The notes below the pieces were generated by a model that saw only the letters and a program-made list of their open reading frames with translations, was not told the DNA's origin and searched no databases. From Georgenia subflava (GTDB lineage Bacteria > Actinomycetota > Actinomycetes > Actinomycetales > Actinomycetaceae): 64,000 nucleotides of DNA. A program made the translations under genes and the position numbers. Position 1 is the stretch's first letter, and each line of letters starts with the position of its first letter. The stretch is from contig NZ_VUKD01000002.1 of NCBI RefSeq assembly GCF_009193155.1, positions 434,001 to 498,000 of the forward strand. Reading direction: 5' to 3'. This document shows, in pieces, positions 54,136 through 63,826 of this stretch.

Positions 54136-55383
54136 GTGCGACCTGCTCCAGCTCCTGCCGACTCGGCCATCGCCCGACGCATCACCGCTCTGGTCTCCGA
54201 GCTCGAGCCGGAGCTGGTCACGTTGCGTCGGCAGCTCCACGCACACCCCGAGCTGGCCCGCATGGAGCACCGGACGACCGACGTCGTCGCCGACCGTCTG
54301 CGCGCCGCCGGCCTGGAACCGAGGCTGCTGGAGGGGACCGGTCTGTACGTCAACATCGGCGCCGACCCGAGGGGGCGCGGCCGGCGGCGCATCGGCCTGC
54401 GCGGCGACCTCGACGCGCTGCCGGTGCCCGAACGGTCCGGGCTGCACTTCGCCTCCCAGCGCGACGGCGTCGCCCACGCGTGCGGGCACGACATCCACAC
54501 CACGGCAGTGCTCGGGGCCGCGCTGGTGCTCAAGAAGCTCGACGACGCCGGTGAGCTGCCCGCCGGCGTGCGGTGCATCTTCCAGCCCGCGGAGGAGGTG
54601 CAGCCCGGCGGGGCGGAGACATCCATCGAGCAGGGCGTGCTCGACGGCGTCGAGCAGATCTACGCGCTGCACTGCGACCCCAAGGTCGACGTCGGCAGCC
54701 TCGGCTCGCGCATCGGGCCGATCACCGCGGCCTCGGACACCGTCACCATCACGGTCAGCGCGGAGGGCGGGCACACCTCCCGGCCGCACCTCACCGGCGA
54801 CGTGGTCTTCGCCCTCGGGCAGGTCATCACCGCGCTGCCCTCGGTCCTGGGCCGCCGCCTCGACCCCCGTGCGGGCGTCAACCTCACCTGGGGCGCGGTC
54901 CACGCGGGCCGGGTCGCCAACGCCATCCCGGCCAGCGGGAGCGTCACCGGGACCCTGCGCTGCCTGGACGGCCGGGCGTGGCAGCGGGCGGCCAAGGTCG
55001 TCCAGGAGTCCGTGCCGCAGATCCTGGCGCCCTACGGGCTCGACGTCGACCTCAGCTACGTCCGTGGCATCCCGCCCGTCGTCAACGAGGAGCGGTCGGT
55101 CCGCACGATCGACGCCGCGGTCAAGGACGTCATCGGCCCCGACGCGGTGATCCTGACGGAGCAGTCGCTCGGCGGGGAGGACTTCGCCTGGTACCTGACG
55201 AAGGTGCCCGGCGCGCTCGTGCGGCTGGGCACCCGCACCCCCGGTGGGATCTCCTACGACCTGCACCGCGGGGACATCGTCTTCGACGAACGGGCGATCG
55301 GCATCGGCGTCCGGGTGCTCGCCCGCACGGCGGTCCTCGCCGGCGAGGGGCCGCACACGCCAGGTCCCAATGCCCCTGCGTGA
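54136..55383 (+). CDS. M20-family amidohydrolase/peptidase
   Basis: 415 residues of the M20D group. Metal motifs: RGDLDALPV, HACGHDIHT, PAEEVQPGGA and SLGGEDFAWY; the dimerisation insert (GGHTSRPH) is present. Family members hydrolyse N-acyl or N-carbamoyl amino acids and related amides; no more can be said. TAGGGT lies 6 nt before GTG 54136. Confidence 0.92.
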   Translation: MRPAPAPADSAIARRITALVSELEPELVTLRRQLHAHPELARMEHRTTDVVADRLRAAGLEPRLLEGTGLYVNIGADPRGRGRRRIGLRGDLDALPVPERSGLHFASQRDGVAHACGHDIHTTAVLGAALVLKKLDDAGELPAGVRCIFQPAEEVQPGGAETSIEQGVLDGVEQIYALHCDPKVDVGSLGSRIGPITAASDTVTITVSAEGGHTSRPHLTGDVVFALGQVITALPSVLGRRLDPRAGVNLTWGAVHAGRVANAIPASGSVTGTLRCLDGRAWQRAAKVVQESVPQILAPYGLDVDLSYVRGIPPVVNEERSVRTIDAAVKDVIGPDAVILTEQSLGGEDFAWYLTKVPGALVRLGTRTPGGISYDLHRGDIVFDERAIGIGVRVLARTAVLAGEGPHTPGPNAPA

Positions 55384-55612
55384 GCTGCGGGTGGGACCTC
55401 CGGCCCATGGCCGGCTCCCGGGGAGCTAGCGCAGATGGGCACAAATCGGTAACGCTTCCTAGGTTGGTCTCACGATGCGGCCCACGAGCGGTTTCCCGGC
55501 GATAGTGTCTGCCCTGATATCCGCCGATCCAGGACCTGGCGGCCCGGGTGCTCTCCCTGCAGAGCGTGCCACCCCGCCCCAGGAACTCGGCCACTACCTG
55601 CAGGAGATACGC

Positions 55613-56743
55613 GTGAAGAAGAGCATCTACGCGACAGCGCTCGCCGCCACGGCCGCCCTTGCGCTCGCCGCCTGTGGCGCAGCACCCGAGGACGAGGAGC
55701 CCGCAGCGGGCGGGGACGAGACCACCGCCTCGGAGAGCACCGACGACGCGACCGAGGGCGCGGACAACTCCGACTTCCTCGCCTGCGTCGTCTCCGACCA
55801 GGGCGGCTGGGACGACCAGTCCTTCAACCAGTCGGCCTTCGAGGGCCTCCAGGCCGCCGTGTCCGAGCTCGGCATCGAGCAGGCCGACGCCGAGTCCCAG
55901 GCGGACTCCGACTACGGCCCGAACGTCGACTCCATGGTCCAGCAGGGCTGCAACCTCACCATCGGCGTCGGCTTCCTCCTCGAGGACCCGATCCAGGCCG
56001 CCGCCGAGGCGAACCCGGACACCAACTTCGCGCTGATCGACTCCACCTTCTCCGACGCCGACTTCAACCCGGTCGAGCTGGAGAACGCCAAGCCGATCAT
56101 CTTCAACACCGCCGAGGCGGCCTACCTGGCCGGCTACGTCGCCGCCGCCATGACCGAGACCGGCACCGTCGCCACCTTCGGCGGCCTGCAGATCCCGTCG
56201 GTCTCCATCTTCATGGACGGCTTCGCCGACGGCGTGGCCAAGCACAACGAGGACAACGGCACCGACGTCCAGCTGCTCGGCTGGGACAAGGAGGCCCAGA
56301 ACGGCTCCTTCACCGGTGACTTCGAGAACCAGGCCAACGGCCAGACCCTGACCGAGCAGTTCATCGCCCAGGGTGCGGACATCGTCATGCCCGTCGCCGG
56401 ACCGGTGGGCCTCGGCGCCGCCGCCGCTGCGCAGGCCGCCGGCGACGTCAAGATCATCGGCGTGGACTCCGACTGGTACGAGTCGACCGAGTACGGCGCG
56501 ATCGCCCTGACCTCCGTGGTCAAGCAGATCGGCCAGGCCGTGCAGGACACGATCACCGAGTCCGTCGAGGGCAACTTCACCAACGAGCCCTACATCGGCA
56601 CTCTGGAGAACGAGGGCGTGGGCCTGGCCCCGTTCCACGACTTCGACGCCGAGGTCCCGCAGGAGGTCAAGGACGCGGTCACCGCGCTCCAGGAGCAGAT
56701 CGTCTCCGGCGAGCTCGTGGTGGAGTCGCCGAACGCTCCGTGA
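55613..56743 (+). CDS. BMP-family nucleoside-binding lipoprotein
   Basis: 376 residues. Lipoprotein signal VKKSIYATALAATAALALAAC (Cys 21), an acidic linker, then the PnrA/BMP fold with CVVSDQGGWDDQSFNQSAFE, IGVGFLLED and AAYLAGYVAA. It binds nucleosides for the ABC importer encoded next. GTG 55613 is chosen for AGGAG 7 nt upstream and the signal peptide. About 230 bp upstream are non-coding and likely hold the promoter. A hairpin follows the gene. Confidence 0.92.
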   Translation: MKKSIYATALAATAALALAACGAAPEDEEPAAGGDETTASESTDDATEGADNSDFLACVVSDQGGWDDQSFNQSAFEGLQAAVSELGIEQADAESQADSDYGPNVDSMVQQGCNLTIGVGFLLEDPIQAAAEANPDTNFALIDSTFSDADFNPVELENAKPIIFNTAEAAYLAGYVAAAMTETGTVATFGGLQIPSVSIFMDGFADGVAKHNEDNGTDVQLLGWDKEAQNGSFTGDFENQANGQTLTEQFIAQGADIVMPVAGPVGLGAAAAAQAAGDVKIIGVDSDWYESTEYGAIALTSVVKQIGQAVQDTITESVEGNFTNEPYIGTLENEGVGLAPFHDFDAEVPQEVKDAVTALQEQIVSGELVVESPNAP

Positions 56744-56763
56744 CCTGAGCAGCACCACCGAAC

Positions 56764-56796
56764 GTGACGGCCCGGCCCAGGCGGCCGGGCCGTCAC
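56764..56796 (+). terminator. Hairpin between binding-protein and ATPase genes
   Basis: GTGACGGCCCGGCC (56764-56777) pairs perfectly over 14 bp with 56783-56796. Placed after the binding-protein gene, it mirrors the hairpin in the sugar ABC operon and probably lowers expression of the transporter core. Confidence 0.7.
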
Positions 56797-56899
56797 GCAT
56801 CCAGCAGGTGCCGCGCCCGTGCTCGTACGGGTACGGTGCCACCCGCACTCGGCGTACGGATGCGCCGGGCAACGACGGACCGGACGGAGTCTTCGCAAC

Positions 56900-58480
56900 G
56901 TGAAGCTTGAGCTACGGGGGATCACCAAGGTCTTCGGGTCGTTGGTCGCCAACGACCACATCGACCTCGTGGTCGAGCCCGGGGAGATCCACGCGCTGCT
57001 CGGCGAGAACGGGGCCGGCAAGAGCACCCTGATGAACGTGCTCTACGGCCTGTACGACCCGGACGACGGCCAGATCCTCCTCGACGACCGACCCGTGACC
57101 TTCGCCGGGCCCGGCGACGCGGTGGCCGCCGGCATCGGCATGGTCCACCAGCACTTCATGCTCGTCCCGGTCTTCACCGTCGCCGAGTCCCTGGCCCTCG
57201 GGTACGAGCCCACGGGTGCGACCGGCCTGATCGACCTCGCCGAGTCCCGCCGCCGTGTGCAGGAGATCTCCGACCGGTTCGGTTTCGACGTCGACCCGGA
57301 CGCCCTCATCGAGGACCTCCCGGTCGGCGCCCAGCAACGGGTCGAGATCATCAAGGCGCTCTCCCGTGACGCCAAGGTCCTCATCCTCGACGAGCCCACC
57401 GCCGTGCTCACACCGCAGGAGACCGACGAGCTGATCACGATCATGCGCCAGCTCAAGGAGAGCGGGACCTCGATCGTCTTCATCACCCACAAGCTGCGCG
57501 AGGTCCGTGCGGTGGCCGACCGGATCACCGTCATCCGGCGCGGAAAGGTCGTCGGCGAGGCCGAGCCCACCACCACCGAGACCGAGCTGGCCTCTCTCAT
57601 GGTCGGACGCGCGGTCAACCTCGGCGTCGACAAGGACCCGGCCCAGGCCGGGGAGGAGTCGTTCGTCATCCAGGACCTCACGGTGCTCGACGCCACCGGC
57701 AAGGCCATGGTCGACGACGTGAGCCTGAGCGTCCGGCGCGGCGAGATCGTCGCCGTCGCGGGCGTGCAGGGCAACGGCCAGACCGAGCTCGCCGAGGCCA
57801 TCCTCGGCCTGACCGAGCCCGTCAAGGGCTCGATCGCCCTCGACGGGACGAACCTCGTGGGCCGCGGCGTCAAGGAACGGTTGCGCGCCGGTATCGGCTT
57901 CGTGCCGGAGGACCGCTCGACGGACGGGATCATCTCGAGCTTCTCGATCGCCGAGAACCTCGTCCTGGACATGTACGACACCGAGCCCTTCGCCAGCGGC
58001 GTCGCCATGCGCCCGTCGGTCGTGCAGGAGAACGCCGAGCGGCGGAGCGCGGAGTTCGACATCCGGCTCACCGCCATCTCGGACCCGATCTCGACCCTCT
58101 CCGGCGGCAACCAGCAGAAGGTCGTGATCGCGCGGGAGATGTCCCGTCCGCTCCGCCTGCTGGTCGCCTCCCAGCCCACCCGTGGCCTGGACGTCGGCTC
58201 CATCGAGTTCATGCACAAGCGGATCGTCGAGGAGCGGGACAAGGGCACACCGGTGGTCATCGTCTCCACCGAGCTCGACGAGGTCCTCGCCCTGGCCGAC
58301 CGCATCGCGGTGATGTACCGCGGCCGGGTCGTCGGCGTCGTCGACGGCGACACGGACCGCGACGTGCTGGGCCTCATGATGGCCGGCGTCCCGCTCGAGG
58401 AGGCGCAGGCCCAGGCGGCGGAGCACCACACGACGCTCGGTGGCGGGACCGACGCCGCCGGACAGGAGGAGACCCGGTGA
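56900..58480 (+). CDS. Nucleoside ABC transporter ATPase with duplicated NBD
   Basis: 526 residues with two ABC domains. NBD1: GENGAGKST, VGAQQRVEI, LILDEPTAVLT. NBD2: altered Walker A GVQGNGQTE, LSGGNQQKVVIARE and LLVASQPTRGLD in place of Walker B. This is the RbsA/YufO type used in BMP-dependent nucleoside importers. GTG 56900 has GGAG at about 10 nt. It overlaps the first permease by GTGA. Confidence 0.94.
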   Translation: MKLELRGITKVFGSLVANDHIDLVVEPGEIHALLGENGAGKSTLMNVLYGLYDPDDGQILLDDRPVTFAGPGDAVAAGIGMVHQHFMLVPVFTVAESLALGYEPTGATGLIDLAESRRRVQEISDRFGFDVDPDALIEDLPVGAQQRVEIIKALSRDAKVLILDEPTAVLTPQETDELITIMRQLKESGTSIVFITHKLREVRAVADRITVIRRGKVVGEAEPTTTETELASLMVGRAVNLGVDKDPAQAGEESFVIQDLTVLDATGKAMVDDVSLSVRRGEIVAVAGVQGNGQTELAEAILGLTEPVKGSIALDGTNLVGRGVKERLRAGIGFVPEDRSTDGIISSFSIAENLVLDMYDTEPFASGVAMRPSVVQENAERRSAEFDIRLTAISDPISTLSGGNQQKVVIAREMSRPLRLLVASQPTRGLDVGSIEFMHKRIVEERDKGTPVVIVSTELDEVLALADRIAVMYRGRVVGVVDGDTDRDVLGLMMAGVPLEEAQAQAAEHHTTLGGGTDAAGQEETR

Positions 58481-59787
58481 GCGACGCCGAAGAGACCCCG
58501 AACCCGAAGCCCCCGGCACACCCGGGGGACACGGTCGCCCAGTCCGACGAGGCGGCGACCCGGGGGCGGCACGAACCGGGCGAGACCCGAACCACGCAGT
58601 TCTTCCGCGACCTGCTCTCGGGCAGCTGGCTGGTGTCCGTCCTCGCCGTCGTCGTCGCGATGGTCCTCGGCGGCGTGCTCATCGCCGTCGCCGACGCCGA
58701 CGTGCAGGAGAGCCTCGGCTACCTGTTCGCGCGGCCGAGCGACTTCGTCGGTGCGGCGTGGGACGCCGTCTACGGCTCCTACCGGGCGATGTTCCGTGGA
58801 GCGATCTACGACTTCCAGGCCGAGACCTTCACGCGGGCGATCCGGCCGCTGACCGAGACGCTCGTGTTCTCCGTGCCGCTGATCCTCGCCGGGCTCGGCC
58901 TGGCCGTCGGCTTCCGCGCGGGCCTGTTCAACATCGGTGGTCAGGGACAGATCATCCTCGGCGGGATCTTCGCCGGCTTCATCGGCTTCACCTTCGACCT
59001 GCCGGTCGTCCTGCACGTCACGCTCGCCGCGATCGGCGCCGCGCTCGGTGGCGCGATCTGGGCCGGCATCGCCGGTGTCCTCAAGGCCCGGACCGGCGCG
59101 AACGAGGTGATCGTGACGATCATGCTCAACAACATCGCGGTGTACCTGATCGCGTACCTGCTCACCACGCAGGCGTTCCGGCTGCCGAACTCGCCCTTCC
59201 CGAAGTCGCCGGACGTGCCGGCCGACTCGGCCACCTACCCGCTGCTGCTCGGTCCCAGCTTCCGGCTGCACGCGGGCTTCCTGCTGGCGATCGCCGCGAC
59301 GTTCTTCGTGTGGTGGCTCCTGGAGCGGTCGACGATCGGGTTCGAGATCCGCGCCGCCGGGTCGAACCCGAACGCGTCGAGGACGGCGGGGATCTCCGTC
59401 AACCGGGTCGTCGTCATGACGATGGTCATCTCCGGCATCCTGTGCGGGCTCGCCGGCTCGGCCCAGGTGCTGGGCACCGAGCGGGCCCTGACCGCGGGGG
59501 TGGCGGCGAGCTACGGCTTCGACGCCATCACCGTCGCGCTGCTGGGGCGGTCGCGACCGCTCGGCACGTTCCTCGCCGGCCTGCTCTTCGGTGCGCTCAA
59601 GGCCGGTGGCTTCCTCATGCAGTCCACGACCGAGACGCCGATCGACATCATCCTCGTGGTCCAGTCGATCATCGTGCTCCTCATCGCAGCCCCGCCGCTG
59701 GTGCGTGCGATCTTCCGGCTCCCCACCCCCGGGGCCCGACCCCGTAGCAAGGCCGCGCCCGTGGCCGTGAAGGAGGCGGCAGCATGA
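58477..59787 (+). CDS. Nucleoside ABC transporter permease 1
   Basis: 436 residues, BPD_transp_2 (RbsC-like) family with about eight to ten TM segments. Signatures: GLAVGFRAGLFNIGGQGQ, KARTGANEVIVTIMLNNI and the ATPase-contact segment AAGSNPNASRTAGISV. The start lies in the ATPase stop (GTGA) and the end overlaps the next permease (ATGA). Confidence 0.93.
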   Translation: MSDAEETPNPKPPAHPGDTVAQSDEAATRGRHEPGETRTTQFFRDLLSGSWLVSVLAVVVAMVLGGVLIAVADADVQESLGYLFARPSDFVGAAWDAVYGSYRAMFRGAIYDFQAETFTRAIRPLTETLVFSVPLILAGLGLAVGFRAGLFNIGGQGQIILGGIFAGFIGFTFDLPVVLHVTLAAIGAALGGAIWAGIAGVLKARTGANEVIVTIMLNNIAVYLIAYLLTTQAFRLPNSPFPKSPDVPADSATYPLLLGPSFRLHAGFLLAIAATFFVWWLLERSTIGFEIRAAGSNPNASRTAGISVNRVVVMTMVISGILCGLAGSAQVLGTERALTAGVAASYGFDAITVALLGRSRPLGTFLAGLLFGALKAGGFLMQSTTETPIDIILVVQSIIVLLIAAPPLVRAIFRLPTPGARPRSKAAPVAVKEAAA

Positions 59788-61079
59788 GCGCCGTGACCAC
59801 CCGCCCCCCGGAGCCGGTCCAGGAGGAGCGCGCGGCCGTCCTGGCGCCGATCAGCTGGCGCTGGCCGATCCTCTACGGGGTGCTGGCGCTGCTCGCCCTG
59901 GTCTTCTTCACGCTGCTGCCCGAGACCGGCCAGAGCACCACCTACCAGCTCTCCCGCGGTGGTGACGCCTGGTCCATCCCGAACTTCGCCGTCCCCTCGA
60001 CCCTCTCGAACTGGGTGCTGGTCGCGATCATGGCGGCCCTGACCGCGTACGTCACCTACGCCACGATGAACCGCCGGTCGGTGGGGAAGTGGGTGCCGAT
60101 CCTGTTCGGCATCGCGTTCGTCCTCACCTTCCTCACCTGGGTCGGTGCCGGCCGCGGGACCGTCATCCCGATCACCACGCTGCTCTCCGGCGCCCTGGCA
60201 CTGTCGGTCCCGCTGGTCTTCGGCGCCCTGGCCGGCGTGGTCTGCGAGCGTTCCGGCATCATCAACATCGCCATCGAGGGCCAGCTGCTCTCCGGGGCGT
60301 TCCTCGCCGCCGTCATCGGCTCGCTGACCTCGAGCGCATACCTCGGCATGATCGCCGCCCCGCTCGCCGGAGCCCTCGTCGGTGTGTTGCTGGCGTTCTT
60401 CGCGGTGCGGTACTGGGTGGACCAGATCATCGTCGGTGTCGTGCTGAACGTGCTCGTCATCGGTGTCACGAGCTTCCTGTTCTCCACCGTCCTGACGGAG
60501 AACAAGGCCACCTGGAACGCCAGCCAGCGGCTCCCGGACCTGCCCATCCCGCTGCTCTCGGAGATCCCGATCATCGGTCCGGTGCTCTTCCGGCAGACGC
60601 TGCTCGTCTACCTGATGTACGCCGTGGTGATCTTCCTGCAGATCTGGGTCTTCCGGAGCCGGTGGGGACTGCGGATGCGTGCCGTGGGCGAGCACCCCAA
60701 GGCAGCCGACACCGTGGGCATCAAGGTCAACCGCACCCGCGTCGTCAACACGATCCTGGGCGGTGCGATCGCCGGCCTCGGCGGTGCGTTCTTCACCGTC
60801 GGTTCCGGGCTGGCGTTCGGCAAGGAGATGTCCGCCGGGCAGGGCTACATCGCCCTGGCCGCGATGATCCTCGGCAAGTGGAACCCGACCGGCGCCGTCG
60901 CCGCCGCGCTGCTGTTCGGCTTCTCCAAGAACCTGGGCAACGTGCTGTCGACGATCGGCTCCACGGTTCCGTCCGAGTTCCTGCTGATGCTGCCCTACGC
61001 GGTCACGATCTTCGCGGTCGCCGGTCTCGTCGGCCGGGTGCGGGCCCCCGCGTCGGAGAACATCCCGTACATCAAGTGA
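59784..61079 (+). CDS. Nucleoside ABC transporter permease 2
   Basis: 431 residues, the paired permease of the same family. GVVCERSGIINIAIEGQLL and AVGEHPKAADTVGIKVNR are the equivalents of the motifs in permease 1. ATGA-coupled to it. cdd follows 13 bases after the stop, so salvage enzymes are in the same operon. Confidence 0.93.
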   Translation: MSAVTTRPPEPVQEERAAVLAPISWRWPILYGVLALLALVFFTLLPETGQSTTYQLSRGGDAWSIPNFAVPSTLSNWVLVAIMAALTAYVTYATMNRRSVGKWVPILFGIAFVLTFLTWVGAGRGTVIPITTLLSGALALSVPLVFGALAGVVCERSGIINIAIEGQLLSGAFLAAVIGSLTSSAYLGMIAAPLAGALVGVLLAFFAVRYWVDQIIVGVVLNVLVIGVTSFLFSTVLTENKATWNASQRLPDLPIPLLSEIPIIGPVLFRQTLLVYLMYAVVIFLQIWVFRSRWGLRMRAVGEHPKAADTVGIKVNRTRVVNTILGGAIAGLGGAFFTVGSGLAFGKEMSAGQGYIALAAMILGKWNPTGAVAAALLFGFSKNLGNVLSTIGSTVPSEFLLMLPYAVTIFAVAGLVGRVRAPASENIPYIK

Positions 61080-61092
61080 GCTGAGGAGCGTC

Positions 61093-61500
61093 ATGGCCAT
61101 CGACGACGGCACGTGGGCGGACCTGAAGGCCGCCGCCACGGAGGCCATGACGCGGGCGTACGTGCCGTACTCCGGCTACCCGGTGGGTGCGGCCGCTCTG
61201 GTCGACGACGGCCGGACGGTGGCCGGCTGCAACGTCGAGAACGCCTCGTACGGCCTCACGCTGTGCGCGGAGTGCGGGCTGGTCTCCGAGCTGGCCCGCA
61301 CCGGCGGCGGCCGACTGGTCGCCTTCGCCTGCGTCGATGCCGAGGGCACCCTCCTGGTGCCGTGCGGGCGCTGCCGCCAGCTGCTGTGGGAGCACGGCGG
61401 CCCCCGCCTCGAGGTGCAGATGCCCAGCGGGGTACGCACGATGAGCGAGATCCTGCCCGAGGCCTTCGGCCCCGACCACCTGGAGAGCACCCATGAGTGA
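61093..61500 (+). CDS. cdd: Cytidine deaminase
   Basis: 135 residues, homotetrameric type. Zinc and catalytic residues: NVENASYGLTLCAECG (Cys-Ala-Glu) and VPCGRCRQ. It converts (deoxy)cytidine to (deoxy)uridine. GAGGAG precedes the ATG. It overlaps deoA by 8 bases and works on nucleosides brought in by the upstream importer. Confidence 0.96.
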   Translation: MAIDDGTWADLKAAATEAMTRAYVPYSGYPVGAAALVDDGRTVAGCNVENASYGLTLCAECGLVSELARTGGGRLVAFACVDAEGTLLVPCGRCRQLLWEHGGPRLEVQMPSGVRTMSEILPEAFGPDHLESTHE

Positions 61501-62782
61501 GGCCTTCGACGCCGTCGACGTCATCCGGACCAAGCGCGACGGCGGACGGTTCACCCCCGAGCAGATCGACTGGGTGATCGACGCCTACACGCGTGAGGTG
61601 GTGGCCGAGGAGCAGATGTCCGCCCTCGCGATGGCGATCTTCCTCAACGGGATGGACCGTGCGGAGGTCGCGCGCTGGACCGACGCGATGATCCGCTCGG
61701 GCGAGCGGATGGACTTCTCCCGGCTGTCCCGCCCGACGGCGGACAAGCACTCGACCGGAGGTGTCGGCGACAAGATCACGCTCCCGCTCGCGCCGCTGGT
61801 GGCCGTCTTCGACGTCGCCGTGCCGCAGCTGTCCGGGCGGGGCCTGGGCCACACGGGCGGGACCCTCGACAAGCTGGAGTCGATCCCGGGCTGGCGGGCG
61901 TCGCTGAGCAACGCCGAGATGCTCGCCCAGCTGGAAGACGTCGGTGCGGTGATCTGCGCGGCCGGCTCGGGCCTGGCACCGGCGGACAAGAAGCTCTACG
62001 CGCTGCGGGACACCACCGCGACGGTCGAGGCGATCCCGCTGATCGCCTCGTCGATCATGAGCAAGAAGATCGCCGAGGGCACCGACTCGCTGGTGCTCGA
62101 CGTCAAGGTCGGGTCCGGCGCCTTCATGAAGGACCTGGAGCAGGCGGGCGAGCTCGCGCGGACCATGGTCGAGCTGGGGACGGACGCCGGGGTCCGCACG
62201 GTGGCGCTCCTGACCGACATGTCGACGCCGCTCGGCCTGACCGCCGGCAACGCGCTGGAGGTTCGCGAGTCGGTCGAGGTCCTCGCCGGCGGCGGACCCG
62301 AGGACGTCGTGGAGCTCACAGTCGCGCTCGCCCGGGAGATGCTCGATGCCGCCGGGCGGACCGACGCCGACCCAGCCGAGGCGCTCAAGGACGGCCGGGC
62401 GATGGACGTGTGGCGCAGGATGATCGCCGCCCAGGGCGGTGACCCTGACGCCGACCTGCCGGTGGCCGAGCACACGGAGGACGTGGTGGCCGAGTCCGAC
62501 GGGGTGCTCACGACGCTGGACGCCTACGACGTCGGTGTGGCCGCCTGGCGGCTGGGCGCCGGCCGCGGCCGCAAGGAGGACCCGGTGCAGGCCGTCGCCG
62601 GCGTGGAGATCCACGCCAAGCCGGGGGAGCGGGTCACGGCCGGGCAGAAGCTGCTCACCCTGCACACGGCGACCCCGGAGCGGTTCGACCGGGCGAGGGA
62701 CGCACTGAGCGGCGGCATCGTGATCGAGGCCGACGGCGCGGTGGAGAAGACCGGGATCGTGCTGGACCGGGTCGCCGGCTGA
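61493..62782 (+). CDS. deoA: Thymidine/pyrimidine-nucleoside phosphorylase
   Basis: 429 residues, NP-II family. KHSTGGVGDKITLPLAPL is the phosphate-binding signature and SGRGLGHTGGTLDKLESIPG the nucleoside site; VGSGAFMK is also present. It splits thymidine or uridine into base and (deoxy)ribose-1-phosphate. Its start overlaps cdd, completing import, deamination and phosphorolysis in one operon. Confidence 0.96.
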   Translation: MSEAFDAVDVIRTKRDGGRFTPEQIDWVIDAYTREVVAEEQMSALAMAIFLNGMDRAEVARWTDAMIRSGERMDFSRLSRPTADKHSTGGVGDKITLPLAPLVAVFDVAVPQLSGRGLGHTGGTLDKLESIPGWRASLSNAEMLAQLEDVGAVICAAGSGLAPADKKLYALRDTTATVEAIPLIASSIMSKKIAEGTDSLVLDVKVGSGAFMKDLEQAGELARTMVELGTDAGVRTVALLTDMSTPLGLTAGNALEVRESVEVLAGGGPEDVVELTVALAREMLDAAGRTDADPAEALKDGRAMDVWRRMIAAQGGDPDADLPVAEHTEDVVAESDGVLTTLDAYDVGVAAWRLGAGRGRKEDPVQAVAGVEIHAKPGERVTAGQKLLTLHTATPERFDRARDALSGGIVIEADGAVEKTGIVLDRVAG

Positions 62783-62806
62783 CGCGACCTGCGGCAGCCT
62801 GTGGGG

Positions 62807-63691
62807 ATGACCGAAGCACCTCTCGCAGGTGGCCGCGTGGCCGGCGACGCCCCGGCGCGCCACTGGCGGTCCCTGTCGCTCAGCACGCTGCTCGGCGCGC
62901 TGACCCGGCCCGTGCGCACCCCGAAGCTGCTGACGGGCCGGATCCCGAAGGTCGGCGACGCGGCCGGTGCCGGTGCGCGGCAGGAGGCTGCGCCGTCGCC
63001 GTCGCCGCTGCCCGTCACCCTCGGTGGCGCGCCCGCCCGGCAGGTGGACCAGACCACGTGCGGCTCCGCAGTACTTCTCATGCTCGCCGCCACCGGCGAT
63101 CCGGTGCTGGCCCGTTGGCTCGAGGACGGCTCGCTGCCGTCGGACCTCCCGCCGCACCGGGTGCCGGTGGAGATTCCGCCCGGGGCGGCCGCAGCCGGGG
63201 CGGCGGATCGCCTCGCCGCCGCACAGCAGCACATCAAGTCGCGCACCGGTGCCCGGGCGCTCGGCCCGCTGGAGTGGCCCCCGGCCCTGGGCACGCCGCC
63301 GTGGACCGCCGCCCGCGAGGCGCGTTTCCCGAACGTGCGGTACCGCTCCGTACCCGTGGACGACGGCGGAGCAAAGGGGGCAGCGCTGCTCACCAGCGTC
63401 CACGGTGCGACGATGGCCGGCGTGCCGGTGCCGCTGTACACGGGCGGGGACCTGGGGCGCGGCGTGACCACTGCCGTGCCTCGGCACGTGGTGCTCGCGG
63501 TGCCGCCGCCGGCCGAGGCGCCCCACCGTGGCCACGACGAGGCCGGGAACCCGGTGCTGCACGTCTACGACCCGTCCGCGGCACGCGTGCACCGGGTCCC
63601 TGTCGCCGAGCTGCTGGACCGGCGCGATCCGCACCCGGCGCTGGGTGGTTGGAACCATGTCTGCTGGGTGCTGCTGCCGGTGCCGTTCTGA
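62807..63691 (+). CDS. C39-like cysteine-peptidase-type protein, function unknown
   Basis: 294 residues with no signal peptide or TM segment. RQVDQTTCGSAVLLMLAA has the Gln and Cys pattern of papain-like C39 peptidases (Cys 85); PRHVVLAV could supply the His (227) and HVYDPSAARVHRV the Asp (255). A disordered Ala/Pro/Ser-rich start precedes the domain. CAGCCT lies 6 nt before ATG 62807, so it may have its own leaderless promoter even though it follows deoA by 24 bases. I do not recognise the exact family. Confidence 0.68.
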   Translation: MTEAPLAGGRVAGDAPARHWRSLSLSTLLGALTRPVRTPKLLTGRIPKVGDAAGAGARQEAAPSPSPLPVTLGGAPARQVDQTTCGSAVLLMLAATGDPVLARWLEDGSLPSDLPPHRVPVEIPPGAAAAGAADRLAAAQQHIKSRTGARALGPLEWPPALGTPPWTAAREARFPNVRYRSVPVDDGGAKGAALLTSVHGATMAGVPVPLYTGGDLGRGVTTAVPRHVVLAVPPPAEAPHRGHDEAGNPVLHVYDPSAARVHRVPVAELLDRRDPHPALGGWNHVCWVLLPVPF

Positions 63692-63826
63692 TCGGCGTCG
63701 TGATCTGCGCCGGTCCGTGAGGTGCACCGCCTGGCCGCCTCGGTGCCGCCCCACACCGTGCCTTGCGCCGCCCCGGGTGCCGGGGCAGGCTGACAGCACG
63801 AGCCCGTGACGATCCGAGGAGGAGCC

